DNA of 24,934 nucleotides from Chara braunii (lineage: Eukaryota > Streptophyta > Charophyceae > Charales > Characeae): contig BFEA01000541.1 of the NCBI GenBank assembly GCA_003427395.1, positions 516,497-541,430 on the forward strand, read 5' to 3'. Both the position numbers and the translations under genes were made by a program. Positions 1 to 10,790 of the stretch are shown one piece after another (within the stretch, counting starts at the first letter, position 1; each line of letters opens with the position of its first letter). The notes below the pieces were generated by a model. The model saw only the letters and a list, made by a program, of their open reading frames with translations, searched no databases and had not been told where the DNA came from.

Positions 1-1640
1 CCCCTCCCACTGAGGGTCAATCCTACTCCCTAACCGCCATAGATTAGGGCGGGGGCAACATGCATCCCCTTGATTGTTGTGTTTGTAAGGGTCTCCTGTA
101 TAGGCTTAAGAGTAGTAGTAGGTAGGTTGTACATCCACAAACACTTGAGATATACACCTAAGTTTAAAACCATAAAAACTAGATGAATGAAATCATTTAA
201 TTTTGAATACTTGTGGAGGGGGGGAGGGAAGGAATATATATATTTTTTCCTTCCAACCCTTGGAGGTGATAAGAGCACTCCCAGGGAAGGGCATCCTCCT
301 ATACTGTTGACTGCATTCTATGAATTAGAAGTTGCACGTGTTGGAAACCGGACCATATAATAAAATCAAATGTTTGTAGAAAATATAATCGATTGCTCCT
401 ATATGCGGCGATTTATTATTCTCCTTACCATACATATATGATACTTTGCTCCCACTGTAAGCCTCTCGTACGCAGTTGACATTTTATAACAATTATGTCT
501 CACAAACAATGAGCATCCAAACTGTGAGCTTCAAGTTGTAGGTGAGGGAACCAAGCCACACCCTTGTAGCCCCACACATTTTTCGTTTGTATCTGTTTTG
601 TGTCTATTGGCTAACCTTTTTATTATCATCACTCCCACTTAACCTAGCTTTCCTTGTGATGAACTTAAAATTTGCAACTCATAACTTTCTACGCGACCTT
701 GGAAAAAACCTCATACAAAGGCTCATATGTCACTAAGTCTTGATGACCGTGACCCTTTTTTTCAACTCTTTGAAATTTTGTACTGTAGTCCTGGCTGAGA
801 AGATGAGAGGGTAATTGCGCAACTTGTAATTCTGTTTTTTTTTTTTTTTTTGTATCAGTTCGTAATCAAGAGGTATCCTACTGGGCGTCGAAACTCTGTG
901 GCGAGTCTACATCTTTTATTCCCTAAAAGTTTAGGCTCTCCGTTTTTTGTTTTTGCATGCCGTGTAAATAAACCTTATTTTTTCCTCATGCGGTGTCCCT
1001 CATTACTTGCAATTCTAACTATCATTATCCTTCTCCTTCCTTCTCAATTGATGATCAAAAGTGTTTTGTTTCTTCTTGGCGTTGCGCATCTAACCCTCGC
1101 TTGGATCTTTATTTTCTTGCCTTCTTCCCTCAACCTTAATTTTCTCACACCATGATCAAAAAATGTAACTTACAAGCATTACCTAATCCTTTTTTCGCTT
1201 CCCTCTTGCTCATGCATCCCAAAATTATAAAATTAATATGTACGACTTTATTTATCTCTAATCTAACTTGGAAGCTAGCGGGATTATGAGCGTCGACTCA
1301 CTGAGTAAAAAAGTACGATTTGTAGGAGATGAGAGAGCGCAATCAAAGAGGAATGACGAGATAATGACAACTATAATGGGTTGACGTGCTGCTGCATCAG
1401 ACTACGGGATGGGGGTGAACAAGACGTACATAATTAGGCTAAGCGTGGTGATGACTATGAAAGTAAATGAGTGTGAGATGATCCATTGTCCACGTCAATA
1501 TTTTGAGATATGATTAAGGTTGTTTCACGCTGAAGGTTCATTGAAAGAGACAAAAGAATGTTCCTAAAATTATATTTATAGTTTGAATAGTAGTATCGTT
1601 CCTTCTTATGTGTCATCATTAACGTTTTTTTTCTCCTTTG
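1..1640. other. AT-rich spacer, no gene recognised
   Basis: I see no supported gene here. The longest open frames (542-736 and 850-1155, plus) are T-rich with hydrophobic, low-complexity translations and no domain I recognise. A T run lies at about 835-852. A short inverted repeat (227-234 with 247-254, 8-bp arms, 12-nt loop) surrounds an AT alternation. The base composition and frequent homopolymers are typical of decayed intergenic plant DNA. Confidence 0.6.
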
Positions 1641-2120
1641 TCTTTATGTGTGGCACAAGTGGTCAACAAGTTGCTGCATCCTTCTTGAAAGTAATTCTAA
1701 AGTGAAAATTCTAAAATCGGGTTTCAACAATTTAAAAGGTGTCGAAAATTATGAATGTTCCCTCCCTCCGGATAATGTTGAACATTCTAGAAAATTTAAA
1801 GCGTTCAAAATATTGAATATTATTAATATCCTCTTTACATCGTAATGCAAACAGACATTGAAAATTCTGAAAACTTCGAAGTGGTGAAGATGCTTAAAAT
1901 TTTGAAACACCCCCTCAAGACATCCGGATGAATTTGGACAATTCAAATTTTGAGAATTTTGAAGTAGTAAAGATGCTAAAAGTTACGACCTCTTCCCCCC
2001 TCCGTTTGTTTTGCGTCCTTGAAGAAAGGGATTGTTCATAATTTTTCACATTTTCATCATTTTAAGAATTTCATAAATTTCATAGTCTAGATGTATATTA
2101 ACGGCAAAGATGCTTAAAAA
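1640..2120. repeat. Degenerate short repeats (GAAAATTCTGAA... / AAGATGCT type)
   Basis: A motif of the form 'attttgaa-gtagt-aagatgct-aaaa' recurs with substitutions at about 1857-1899 and 1942-1981, and more weakly at 2090-2120. Variants of 'gaaaattctaaaa' occur at about 1705-1750. The copies are too diverged to define a clean unit. No coding potential is supported. Confidence 0.35.
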
Positions 2121-2239
2121 AATAAATTCTAGCTCCTTACCCATGTTTTGTTTTGTTTTCGGGGAGGTGTATTCATAACTTTTGTAATGCTAAATATTAG
2201 TGGACCCGTTAACCACCTCTCGTTTATGATCCCTTTCTT

Positions 2240-2684
2240 TTTTTCCTCGTCTATTATTTTAATGTGTGTAAGCCACATTAATAGATGATAAAATTCATAT
2301 TTGCTACACAACTATCTTAATTTTTCATTTTTTCGTACTAGTGTAAGTATGTAATTGTGCTTGAATTGGTCGATCATTTTTTTATGTTACTATATTTGGG
2401 ACGCTTAGAAACTAATTAGGGGATCAAATTGTGTTCACAATTTGAATGGAAGTATCCTTCCTTCATATATGTCATATCTTAAGTTTTATTTATCTCTCTC
2501 TCTCTGTGTTTGTGCTTTGTTTTTCTACTTCTCTCTTTAGTATTTTAATGTACGCATCCCACATTAATGGGTGATGAAATATGCATTTGCTTCATAACTT
2601 TCATGATTTTTCAACTGTTCATAGTAGTAAATATATAATTTTGTTTGAATTTGTCACTCACTATTTGTATGACTATGTGTGCGA
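2240..2684. repeat. Diverged direct duplication, offset about 284 bp
   Basis: About 160 bp at 2240-2400 aligns by eye with 2524-2684. Shared blocks in the same order include 'tattttaatgt', 'ccacattaat', 'gatgaaat/gataaaat', 'catttgct', and 'taattgtgcttgaatt/taattttgtttgaatt'. Identity is about 70% by eye. It is probably an old local duplication or two relics of one element; no target duplications or termini were found. Confidence 0.4.
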
Positions 2685-2689
2685 TTGCA

Positions 2690-5600
2690 TAATACTAGGT
2701 GTGCAATACCGATGACGTAATTAATGAATCGAATGTGGTGAAAACTACTTCAACCATGTGTGTTTTTTTCATGGACTATGGATTATGTATTTTTTTAGGT
2801 AGTCCTTTGTGCGTGATCCATCTTTCTTTCTTCCTTTCTTCGTGGCCGACGCCCATTCGCCACATTTCCTTTACGACGGGTGTATATGGGTCTATGGGTC
2901 TGCTAGTGAGACGTCTGATAAATGGCAACGAAAAGAGATCGTTCATATCAATTCTTGTTCAAAATGAATTGATCGACCTCCATTAGATCCGACTTTGTGA
3001 TCATCAATACTGATTTCCCCCTATGTTCCATCTATAATGAACTCACGGGCATCCCCTGATCCGTCATCGTCTCTCGGTAGCCCCACGTCTTTAGTTTTGA
3101 GTGTCGGCATAAGAAACTTTACAAGCCACATGCCTTTGTCTGCAAGGTTTACAATGAGGAGGATTACTAGGATACGTGCACTTGTTGGAAAATGGAGTCG
3201 ACGACGTTTGTAAATGACCATCTTATGTTAAAACTTGGTCGTCTCTCTCATATCTCAATCTCTGTCTCAATTTTGACATAGACTTAATTGCCTAGTTGTC
3301 CTTATTATTGTAAAAAATTCAGAGTACCTGTATGAATTCATGCATAACGTATGGCAAAATCCGTATACGAAATCTCAACTCTGACGTGGAACTTCAATCC
3401 CTTTCCTAAAACCATTGGTATACCCCTAATTCGCATTTTCAGTAAAAGGTACGCAAGGCGTGAAGTTGGGGTGTCACATCCTTCCTATTGTCAAACATTG
3501 CTCAAGAGTTTCCAAAGGACGTTGAGGATCCTAAACTAATCAACATTCTTAGTAACACGGTAAGGGTCAGCACGTTGTATGCAATTCCAATAGTTCATGC
3601 TAAAGGGAAAGGTTAAGGAGGCATAATGGGAACCGGGTATGACGTTGGGTGAAAGGACAGAGTCAGGACGGGGGGGGGAGGGAGGGCGACGGGTGGTCAG
3701 GCAAAGGGGGATGTCCGATGACAGCAAGAATGAACTACCATCTTCACCCGAAAACGCATCCACACTTGTATACGAATATAACATCCTGTTGTTGTTATAT
3801 TTGGTAAATTGGTGGTACCTTTAGTAGGGTCTCAAAATTGATTTTTTTTTTTTTAATGTAAAATGAATATATTGTCTCAATATGCAATGCAACAAACCTT
3901 TGGTTTAACGCCACTTCATACTTTCTTATAAATTCAAAAATAAAAAAAATAAAAATACGTACTCGTTAGGAGTAAAACCCTTTTGAACGCTCTTTAAAAC
4001 CAATGTATATCCCTCCCCCCCCTACACATTTAGAACCCATATATACTCATTTTACGACACATGCTGCCTGCGCAACATTCAAATAAAACGTCCAGGTGTT
4101 CTATTCAAATACAATATCCGGGCGTTGTATGTGAGGGCATTTTATTTGGAAACAAAATGTCAAAAAAATCTGATTTTTGAAGGGTAAGTTGAATATAACG
4201 ATCGGGCGTCAGTTTCGTGTGAAAACGGTAGTAGATGGAAAGTCGAGTGGAGGTGAAGGGTTTTTGTGCCCATACGATCACATTGTAGAGCATATCGACT
4301 CCCGCCTTTTCTCAAAGGCGAGAGCCCCTCGGCCATGTCACGCAGGAGTTTGGACTAAGGTTCAAAAAGTCTTAGGCTCTCAATCATAGATCGGGTCTGA
4401 GTAAAGTTTTGATAGATAACCAATTTTATCAAGATATGAAGCACGAACAACCTTTTACTAAATTGGACATCGCCCGAAGTTTAAAAACAATGGTTAGATA
4501 CCCTTGTGAGGGTTTCTGCCCCAACAACGTAGCAGGGTAAAGTTTTCTGGCTAAAACGACATTGTGGAACGAGCCAAGGGTCCTCGCTCTAATTGATGCT
4601 CCGTTTTGTGATCCACCTTCCATATCAAAGTAGCGTGTTGGTGTAGTTGATTATTCTTTATATGGGTCAATCCAAATTGTAGAGAAGGTAAAAATAAGAT
4701 AATTTTTAGTTACTACTTTGAAGGTCCTAGTTTTGATGGTGCGAATGCGACTTCCTTGACCTCTACGAATCTAAAGCATTTTTTTTTCCTTTCAAATAAT
4801 AAACTTATTCCCTAAGCAGATAACGACGCAGTCAATCATGTGTGTGTTAACCAATCGAGCTTGATAAGGTTCTTCATGTAAGGAACCTTTCCTTCTACCA
4901 GACTATTCCTCGAATAACAATGTTTACCGATGTGCCCCTATGTATGGTCAGGTACTGGGTCTTCTGCGATCAGATTTATGCCTATCACTCTGATTGCCTT
5001 TGTCCTTTGATTTCCAAGAAACCTTTGGGTGCTCCAAAGGAGCGTGACCTTTCAGCTGAAAACTCAAACATCTGGTTTTTATCCCCCTATCGATTTTCAC
5101 ATTCACTTTCACCTCCGATAGCATATGATGGATTGTATTGGTGGGGTCTTAGCTCATTTTTATTAGGAATATTGATTGATTTATAAAATAGGGGACCAAA
5201 GTTAATTTTATTGAGGTGTTTCTCATGAAGTCTCACTCCTCATAGTCATACGCTTTCTCAATATTTAAAGGTCACTTCGCACCATTACCTTTCGCATGTT
5301 AGCTTACATTGAGAGTAACAAAGTATAATTTTTTTGGTTTTCCAACAAAAATTTAAAATTCATTGTTATAAGATAATCAATTACATCGTACTTTGTCGTT
5401 GTTGAAGACCAAAAGATGATCACTCACCCAAATTTCATGACATACATTACACACAAAAGTCAAAGTTAACGTGTGTGCAATTATTTGTTATGAATGTCAA
5501 AAACAATAATATAAACCATTGTGTCATGAAGTTGTATTTATTGAATAGTAACACCGAGAAGGGTTTCACTACTCAAGGCGAGGCCTCACACACGAGACAA

Positions 5601-6589
5601 TTTCGCAGTAGTAGTTACCGTTGAACAATGAGGCAATATAGAGTAGACGAAGATATACTAAACATTGAACTGTAAAAAATAAACCATTCCCTAACAATAT
5701 AAAAATGGAGAAAAAAAAAAGAAAATAATGTCAAACCGATCCAGTTTCTGCCATTTTTTAAACCTTGTAGTATTTACAACCTTTAATAACTCTCATGCCA
5801 TGACTTTGGTTAGTTCCACTTCTTGTTTTTCATAAATCCTTCATATCGAGTTGCACTTGAGAAGTTGAAACCAACCATTTTTATCATAGGTGAGACCCGA
5901 CAGATGAAGAAACATCTAAACTTTATAATACGTAAGGTTTTTTGTCCCCTTGTTTTCTCACTAATTAATAAAAAAAAAATACGACTTTTTTATGTCTGTT
6001 TGCTTCTATCCTCTTTGATTTTGCCTTTCTTTTATAATCGCATTTTGCACATCATGTGGTTCTTCGTATTTGGGTAGTTCCTCCTTAAGTAGAAATTTTT
6101 TTTTTTGTGTTGTATACGAATAAAACATAGACATGTTGTATAATAAATTTTTAGGTAAACTATTTGGGAGTTAAGGATATTAAAAACAATATAAAATATT
6201 ACTACTCGCATTTTTATTTCGTTTTCTATTATTTGATTGCAAATATGGCCAAGAATAAGAGCTGCATCTTGAATGAAGGTATTCGTTTTTAGAGTTCGCA
6301 AGACGATTGCTCATACGTAAGTGACAAAAAATGGTTGTGGTAGGTTTCTTTTTACACAGGGCTAAGCAATTTACGAGTTTGTCGGACGCCAATATTTTTT
6401 TTTACTTGCACTGAAGGTTGAATTGAGGATACGAGGTTTCCCGGATGAAATCTTCGATCAAACACTCCATAATTTCTCCTTTGAGTTTGGAGGTGTATGA
6501 CATGGTTGGGCAAATTGTTTGACGGATTGGGACAAAATTCCCCCAACAAGAGATGAGTCAACCTAACGTGGAGGAGGTGTGTGGCAATC
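2690..6589. other. Spacer without recognisable gene
   Basis: All open frames here are shorter than 100 codons and none translates to a domain I recognise. The best (4920-5186 plus, 4177-4389 plus, 4429-4623 minus) lie in a stretch with slightly more balanced base composition (about 4100-5200) that may be an old element relic. Small perfect inverted repeats occur at about 4303-4320 and 4867-4890, with 7-bp arms. From 5300 to 6550 the sequence is AT-rich with homopolymers. Confidence 0.5.
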
Positions 6590-7110
6590 GGGGGTACATC
6601 TGTTTTCTACTCCTATTTGGTAGGGATTTCACTTTCTGACTGTTTCCGTGCTTCGCCTGTTTCTTGATGAGGCCACTGGCAAGCTTGGTCTGTCGGTCGG
6701 TTTTGGGTCACCTTGCGACTTTTCGAGCTTTGGTCCGCTGGGTATCTATTTGCTCCTGGAGATAGGGGGCACATCTGTTTTTTAGTCCTATTTGGTAGGG
6801 AGTTTACTTTTTGGCAGTTTTCTTGCTTCACCTGTTTCTTGATGAGGCCATTGGTAGGCTTGGTCTGTCGGTGGGTTTGGGTCACAATGAGACTCTTTGA
6901 ATTGTGGTCTCCTGGGTGTCTATTGTTTCTGTCTTGTTGTTTTCTCACACCTATTTCTCAATGGGGCCGTTGGTAGGCTTGGTATGTTGGCATGTTTGGG
7001 TTACCTTGCGAGTTTTGAATTGTGTTCCCCTAGGTGTCTGTCTACTTCTTTCTTTTCTTTTATATTATTTTCTTGAAGGGGCAGTTGGTAGGCATCGAAT
7101 GGTGTAAGGA
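6590..7110. repeat. Degenerate tandem repeat, unit about 174 bp
   Basis: Two near full-length units start at 6590 and 6765 (first bases 'gggggtacatctg' and 'gggggcacatctg'). Both continue through 'cctatttggtaggga', 'cctgtttcttgatgaggcca' and 'ggcttggtctgtcggt' to 'ctgggtgtctat'. The marker around 'cctgtttcttgatgaggcc' recurs at 6655, 6829, 6948 and about 7066, so spacings are 174, 119 and about 118. The last two units are therefore shortened and more diverged. No units were seen outside this block. Reading frames over it (6713-6976 plus, 6613-6948 minus) are repeat artefacts. Confidence 0.75.
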
Positions 7111-7923
7111 GGATAACCTTTAGGTTTGTAGGCACTGATTTATTTTTTTTCGAACGGTGGTCCTCCCGCTTTTTTGAGTCTATGACTAAGGTCCTGACAA
7201 CAAAGTGTTTCGGACTTGATAGCCTCTGAATTTTTCATAACCGGGCTTCATGTCTCGCCTAGTCCCTTCTAGTTATCTGGAACTTCATGGAATTCTACGC
7301 GTTCTGTTGGTCTCAGTGTTGGGTCTATGTCGTATATCAATTGGCAACGTGTTAGACTATTCAGCCTGACATAAAACCCTTGAGGAGTTCTGATTCCGGC
7401 GATCGGACGAAACTAGTCGGGTCATCCGCCGGTGAGCAAGACGGTGTTGTACGACTACATGGGTATGATGCCCGTTTTTTTTGTTCAGGCTCCATAGCCA
7501 TGTTATGATTGAATATCTTGGTGGCTATCAAGTCACGTTCAGGATGTTGATGCGTTGTCTATCTTCTACTTTTTTTACTTACGTCTCTCTCGTGGTCGTC
7601 AGTTTCGTGAACGTGTCTTATGACTATTATTTGATTGCATGGTTTTTGGATGTCACTGAGTCCGTCTTATGGGCTATGTTCAATGTATAGATCCCTGAGG
7701 ATCGGCGTCAAACTCTTTACTGCTGATATCGCTTGAATGATTGCGCATCTCACCAAAGCCATAAGAAAAAACGTCATCTGAATTATAATTTTTTAAAATG
7801 TATATATTTTTTCTTTTGAATTTTGTAAAATTAAAACTAATAACTCAAACACTCCAATATAAAACACATACCTAGGCTACCAAAGTGCCCTGAGACCACT
7901 TGCCCAACAAAGAAAAATATAAT
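7111..7923. other. Spacer without recognisable gene
   Basis: There is no supported gene. The frame at 7481-7690 is T-rich and hydrophobic without a recognisable domain. AT content rises sharply from about 7780 towards the inserted element at 7932. Confidence 0.5.
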
Positions 7924-7931
7924 ATAAAATG
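7924..7931. repeat. Left target-site duplication of hAT-like element
   Basis: The eight bases ATAAAATG immediately precede the element's first base. They match ATAAAATA at 8641-8648 at seven of eight positions. Eight base pairs is the target duplication length of hAT transposons. Confidence 0.55.
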
Positions 7932-8640
7932 CAGGGTCACCGGCCCGTACGTACAGAGGTCCGCGGACCGACCTTCGTACGCACTGGCGTTTTGGGTCCG
8001 AACCAGAAGGCGTTTGGCCCCCGCTAAAAATTATTTTGGAGGCTATTAATAAGTTGTTTTTTGTAAAGTTTGTTTCGTGAGTTCTCAATAATGTGGGGTA
8101 CATGCCTATAAAGTTTGAAGTCATTTCGCTAAACTAAAAGAAAAAAAAAATCGCCAAAGATGGTGGTGTCAAAATGTGCTCGCACACTCACTATTTTTTT
8201 TTCTTCATTTTTTACTTTTTGTTTTAACTTTATTGCGGGGCGTAAACAATCTTATTTTTTTTGAAACCTTTTAATGCATTTTGTATTATGTGAAGTATTC
8301 ATCTGGAAATTTTCAGGGCATTTGACTATGCCAAAAAAAAATGAAAAGTCACCAAAGATGGCGGTGTCGAAAACGTTGTAGCTCACTCACAAATTTAATT
8401 CACTTTTTATTTTATTTTTATATTTTTATTATTAGTTTTTTTTTTTTTTTAATTTGGTAAGGGATTTGTATGTACTTCTCAGGAAAATATTGTTTATTTT
8501 ATGTTTTTTTCAGATTCGTTTGATTTTTTTATTTTTTTTTTCGTGTTCGACCCAAACAATCGAACGCATCCCCAAGGGGTCACGTACGTTCGGGCGTTCG
8601 AGTTCGGGAGTTCGACCCATCTCGAACGCTGGTTACCCTC
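7932..8640. mobile_element. Non-autonomous hAT-like DNA transposon (MITE-size, 709 bp)
   Basis: The left end reads CAGGGTCACCGGC. The reverse complement of the right end reads GAGGGTAACCAGC, so the outer 13 bases match at 10 positions. The flanks carry an 8-bp direct repeat. CAGGG-type termini with 8-bp duplications are typical of the hAT superfamily. Each subterminal region (about 7932-8030 and 8535-8640) is much richer in G+C than the middle and holds repeated short motifs with palindromic character: GGTCCGCGGACC at about 7952, CGTACG twice on the left, and several TTCG/CGAA motifs on the right. Clustered subterminal motifs are where hAT transposases usually bind. No transposase reading frame is present, so movement would need an enzyme supplied elsewhere. 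The AT-rich centre contains a diverged direct repeat. The orientation is undefined. Confidence 0.6.
8115..8390. repeat. Direct repeat pair inside the hAT-like element
   Basis: About 77 bp at 8115-8191 matches about 80 bp at 8311-8390. Both copies contain 'caaagatgg' followed by 'ggtgtc', an A-rich run before it, and 'ctcactcac/cacactcac' after it. The copies are roughly 200 bp apart. They probably arose by internal duplication in the element. Confidence 0.5.
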
Positions 8641-8648
8641 ATAAAATA
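8641..8648. repeat. Right target-site duplication of hAT-like element
   Basis: ATAAAATA directly follows the last base of the element and pairs with ATAAAATG at 7924-7931, with one mismatch. Confidence 0.55.
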
Positions 8649-10139
8649 TATTTTAAATTTCGTTAAAAAATTCAATATCACCCCATAACAAAAAAAAATA
8701 AATTTATTTTTCTGCGTAACATAATTGTTTTCTTCGAATTTTATGATTTTTTTTGTTTGTTTGTTGGGACCTTCCATAGTCCTTATACAGCAGGGTCACC
8801 CGGGAAAATAAGTGACCTGGGTGGCCCGACTGGTAACATAAACGCATACGTTATATTCTTTTTTTTTTAATTTAGTTGCGTATTAGTATTTCAACAATAC
8901 GTTTATGGTCACGGTTCTATTAATCACAGGATAAGGCTTTGGTATACCCACGTGATATGATTTTTCATAAGAACAAACACTTCAATAAAGTTTTAAAAAT
9001 AAAAAAATAAAAAATAAACTTAGAGACTCTCGTCGCCCCGGGGCCAAGAGAGGTAGACGGTTATTTCAATTTTGATATTCTCAAAGCATCAAGGGGTAAG
9101 AACGAATAAAAGACTAATCCTTTAAGATATCAGACTCACTCATTATATTCGCGGGGAGCTGAACATGCAAAAAACTTGGTCGAACGTCCTAGTACAAATT
9201 CATATAATAATTTCATATGCTTAAGCACATCTTACAACCTTTTCACCCTTCAAGACCCCTTATATAACTTATGAACCTATATTTGAAAATCTATATAGTG
9301 TTACTCATGTACCCAAAATACATTATTTCCCCAAACCAACTATAAGAAAACCTAATTGGTTATGGCCGTCCCGATCGTCATAAACTTTATTTTGTAACTT
9401 AATTTCTTATTGTGATGAACACTTCGGGAGACCTGCTACTGTTGTACATCTTAATTTCCAACATCCTTTTCCCCCAATTGGTAGGGTCTGATATCCACGA
9501 TGAAAAAAATTATCATTTTGAAATTGTCACAATAGTATCATAAAACCCCTTGTGGAGGTAACCTTAACGTTCCTCATCTTCTTCTTATAGCTCCACGAAC
9601 AATCTTTCTAATTTTTCTGGACCATTGCTCGAAGGTTTGATAGAACCAACTTCATTATCTGTATTTTTTTTTTTTTTTGGCTCTTGAGCACTTTGCTAGT
9701 CCTTAATTTTTATGAAATATTTATTATTGTAGCTTTCATTGCAATAGTTATGATGCTCGAAGTTGTAGATTGTGGGAAAGTATACCATGATGACAAAAAC
9801 TCTACCCACTTGATATTTTTTTCACATTGTTCGACCATAAGCCATCGCACCACATTCATATTTTTTTCCAGTATGAATTGCAACCACAAATAAATGTCAT
9901 TTTCCACCATTTCTTACATCTACAACAAGTGTCATGAACGACCTTGCGATTCCTGACAACTTGTTTTTTCCAACCATTATGTGAGACAATGGCATTCCAT
10001 GCTAGCAAATTGACCGATTGAATCTTCCTGATCGACTTCCATAACCATGTATATTTTTTAAAAGATGAGTTTTTCCTCGAGATTAATAACATCCTATCAT
10101 TAAGTTTCCATTTATTCTCTACCACTAAAGATATGACTC
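8649..10139. other. AT-rich spacer with one GC hairpin
   Basis: No gene is supported. At about 8793-8830 the halves GGGTCACCCGGG and CCTGGGTGGCCC can pair at 10 of 12 positions around an 11-nt AT loop, an isolated GC-rich hairpin in AT-rich DNA. The rest (8860-10139) is AT-rich. The small frames at 9684-9893 (plus) and 9710-10125 (minus) show no domain that I recognise. Confidence 0.5.
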
Positions 10140-10704
10140 ATATCTTAAGCCATCACTCCCCCCGGCGACTGGAAATGGTCATTCCGGTGAGTTAGGGCCG
10201 CATTCGGGGCGAGGTCGGCGGCCGTGGTGCCAGTAGTGAAGCGACCGTAAGGGAAGAAACTTTGTTTTTCCCTTTGGACCCCTGTGGTGACCGGCGTCGT
10301 GGAGACAAGACCTATACAGTTGGATAGAGTTGGAGCATGGTAAGATAGACGTTCATTTGATTCGCAGCTCACGAAAGTTGTAAAAATAAAAGAAAAAGTT
10401 GCAAAAGGAAGAAAAACAAACTTGCAAAACAAAACTATCTAGACACAACTCTGACCGTTCTTAGCTAAGATAGAGTTGTGACAGTGTGAAGCATGCGTAT
10501 CACGCCGTAGATTCCTGGATTTAACGGCAGGATAGTCATTGTGTGAGCTTCGCATGCGAAAAATTTTAGAAAAATAAAAAATAAAAATAAAAAAGATTAA
10601 AAAAAAGTCTCGAACTACGACGTGTGAAGATAACGACCTTTGGACAGGCGTCCCGACGTCTGGCACATCGCGTTATAGATTTGAGGTAGGTCCCGCACTA
10701 TACT
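10140..10704. other. GC-richer unidentified segment
   Basis: Base composition changes abruptly to GC-richer DNA at about 10150-10350, then to an A-rich tract at about 10560-10605. Minus-strand frames 10145-10432 (95 codons, hydrophobic start) and 10439-10666 (75 codons) are open but I recognise no domain. A 9-bp perfect inverted repeat, CACAACTCT at 10444-10452 with AGAGTTGTG at 10472-10480, could form a hairpin. It may be an old mobile-element end or promoter-like relic; I cannot decide. Confidence 0.35.
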
Positions 10705-10790
10705 ACTGGTAGGCCAACTGCCGATTACTGATGTGGACCGGGTATAGGTAGGCCAACTGCCGATTACTGGTAGGCCAACTGCCGATTACT
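10705..10790. repeat. Three copies of a ~22-bp unit
   Basis: The unit GGTAGGCCAACTGCCGATTA appears at about 10708, 10747 and 10769. Copies two and three are head-to-tail with a 22-bp period. Copy one is separated from them by a 16-bp unrelated stretch. The copies are identical over about 22 bases, so the duplication is recent relative to surrounding decay. The array ends exactly where the large inverted-repeat element begins. Confidence 0.85.

Noticed and set aside
850-1155. 101-codon plus frame with hydrophobic translation
   Set aside because: T-rich composition explains the hydrophobicity; there is no domain or gene structure.
1755-2015. Stowaway-like terminus (ctccctccg / cctccgttt)
   Set aside because: There is no matching inverted end and no TA duplication nearby.
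8575-8640. Possible tRNA B-box like gttcgagttcg
   Set aside because: No A box, acceptor stem or cloverleaf can be drawn; the motif is part of the subterminal repeats of the hAT-like element.
10145-10432. Minus frame with signal-peptide-like start
   Set aside because: The hydrophobic start comes from an A/T-rich tract. No recognisable mature protein follows and there is no splice context.
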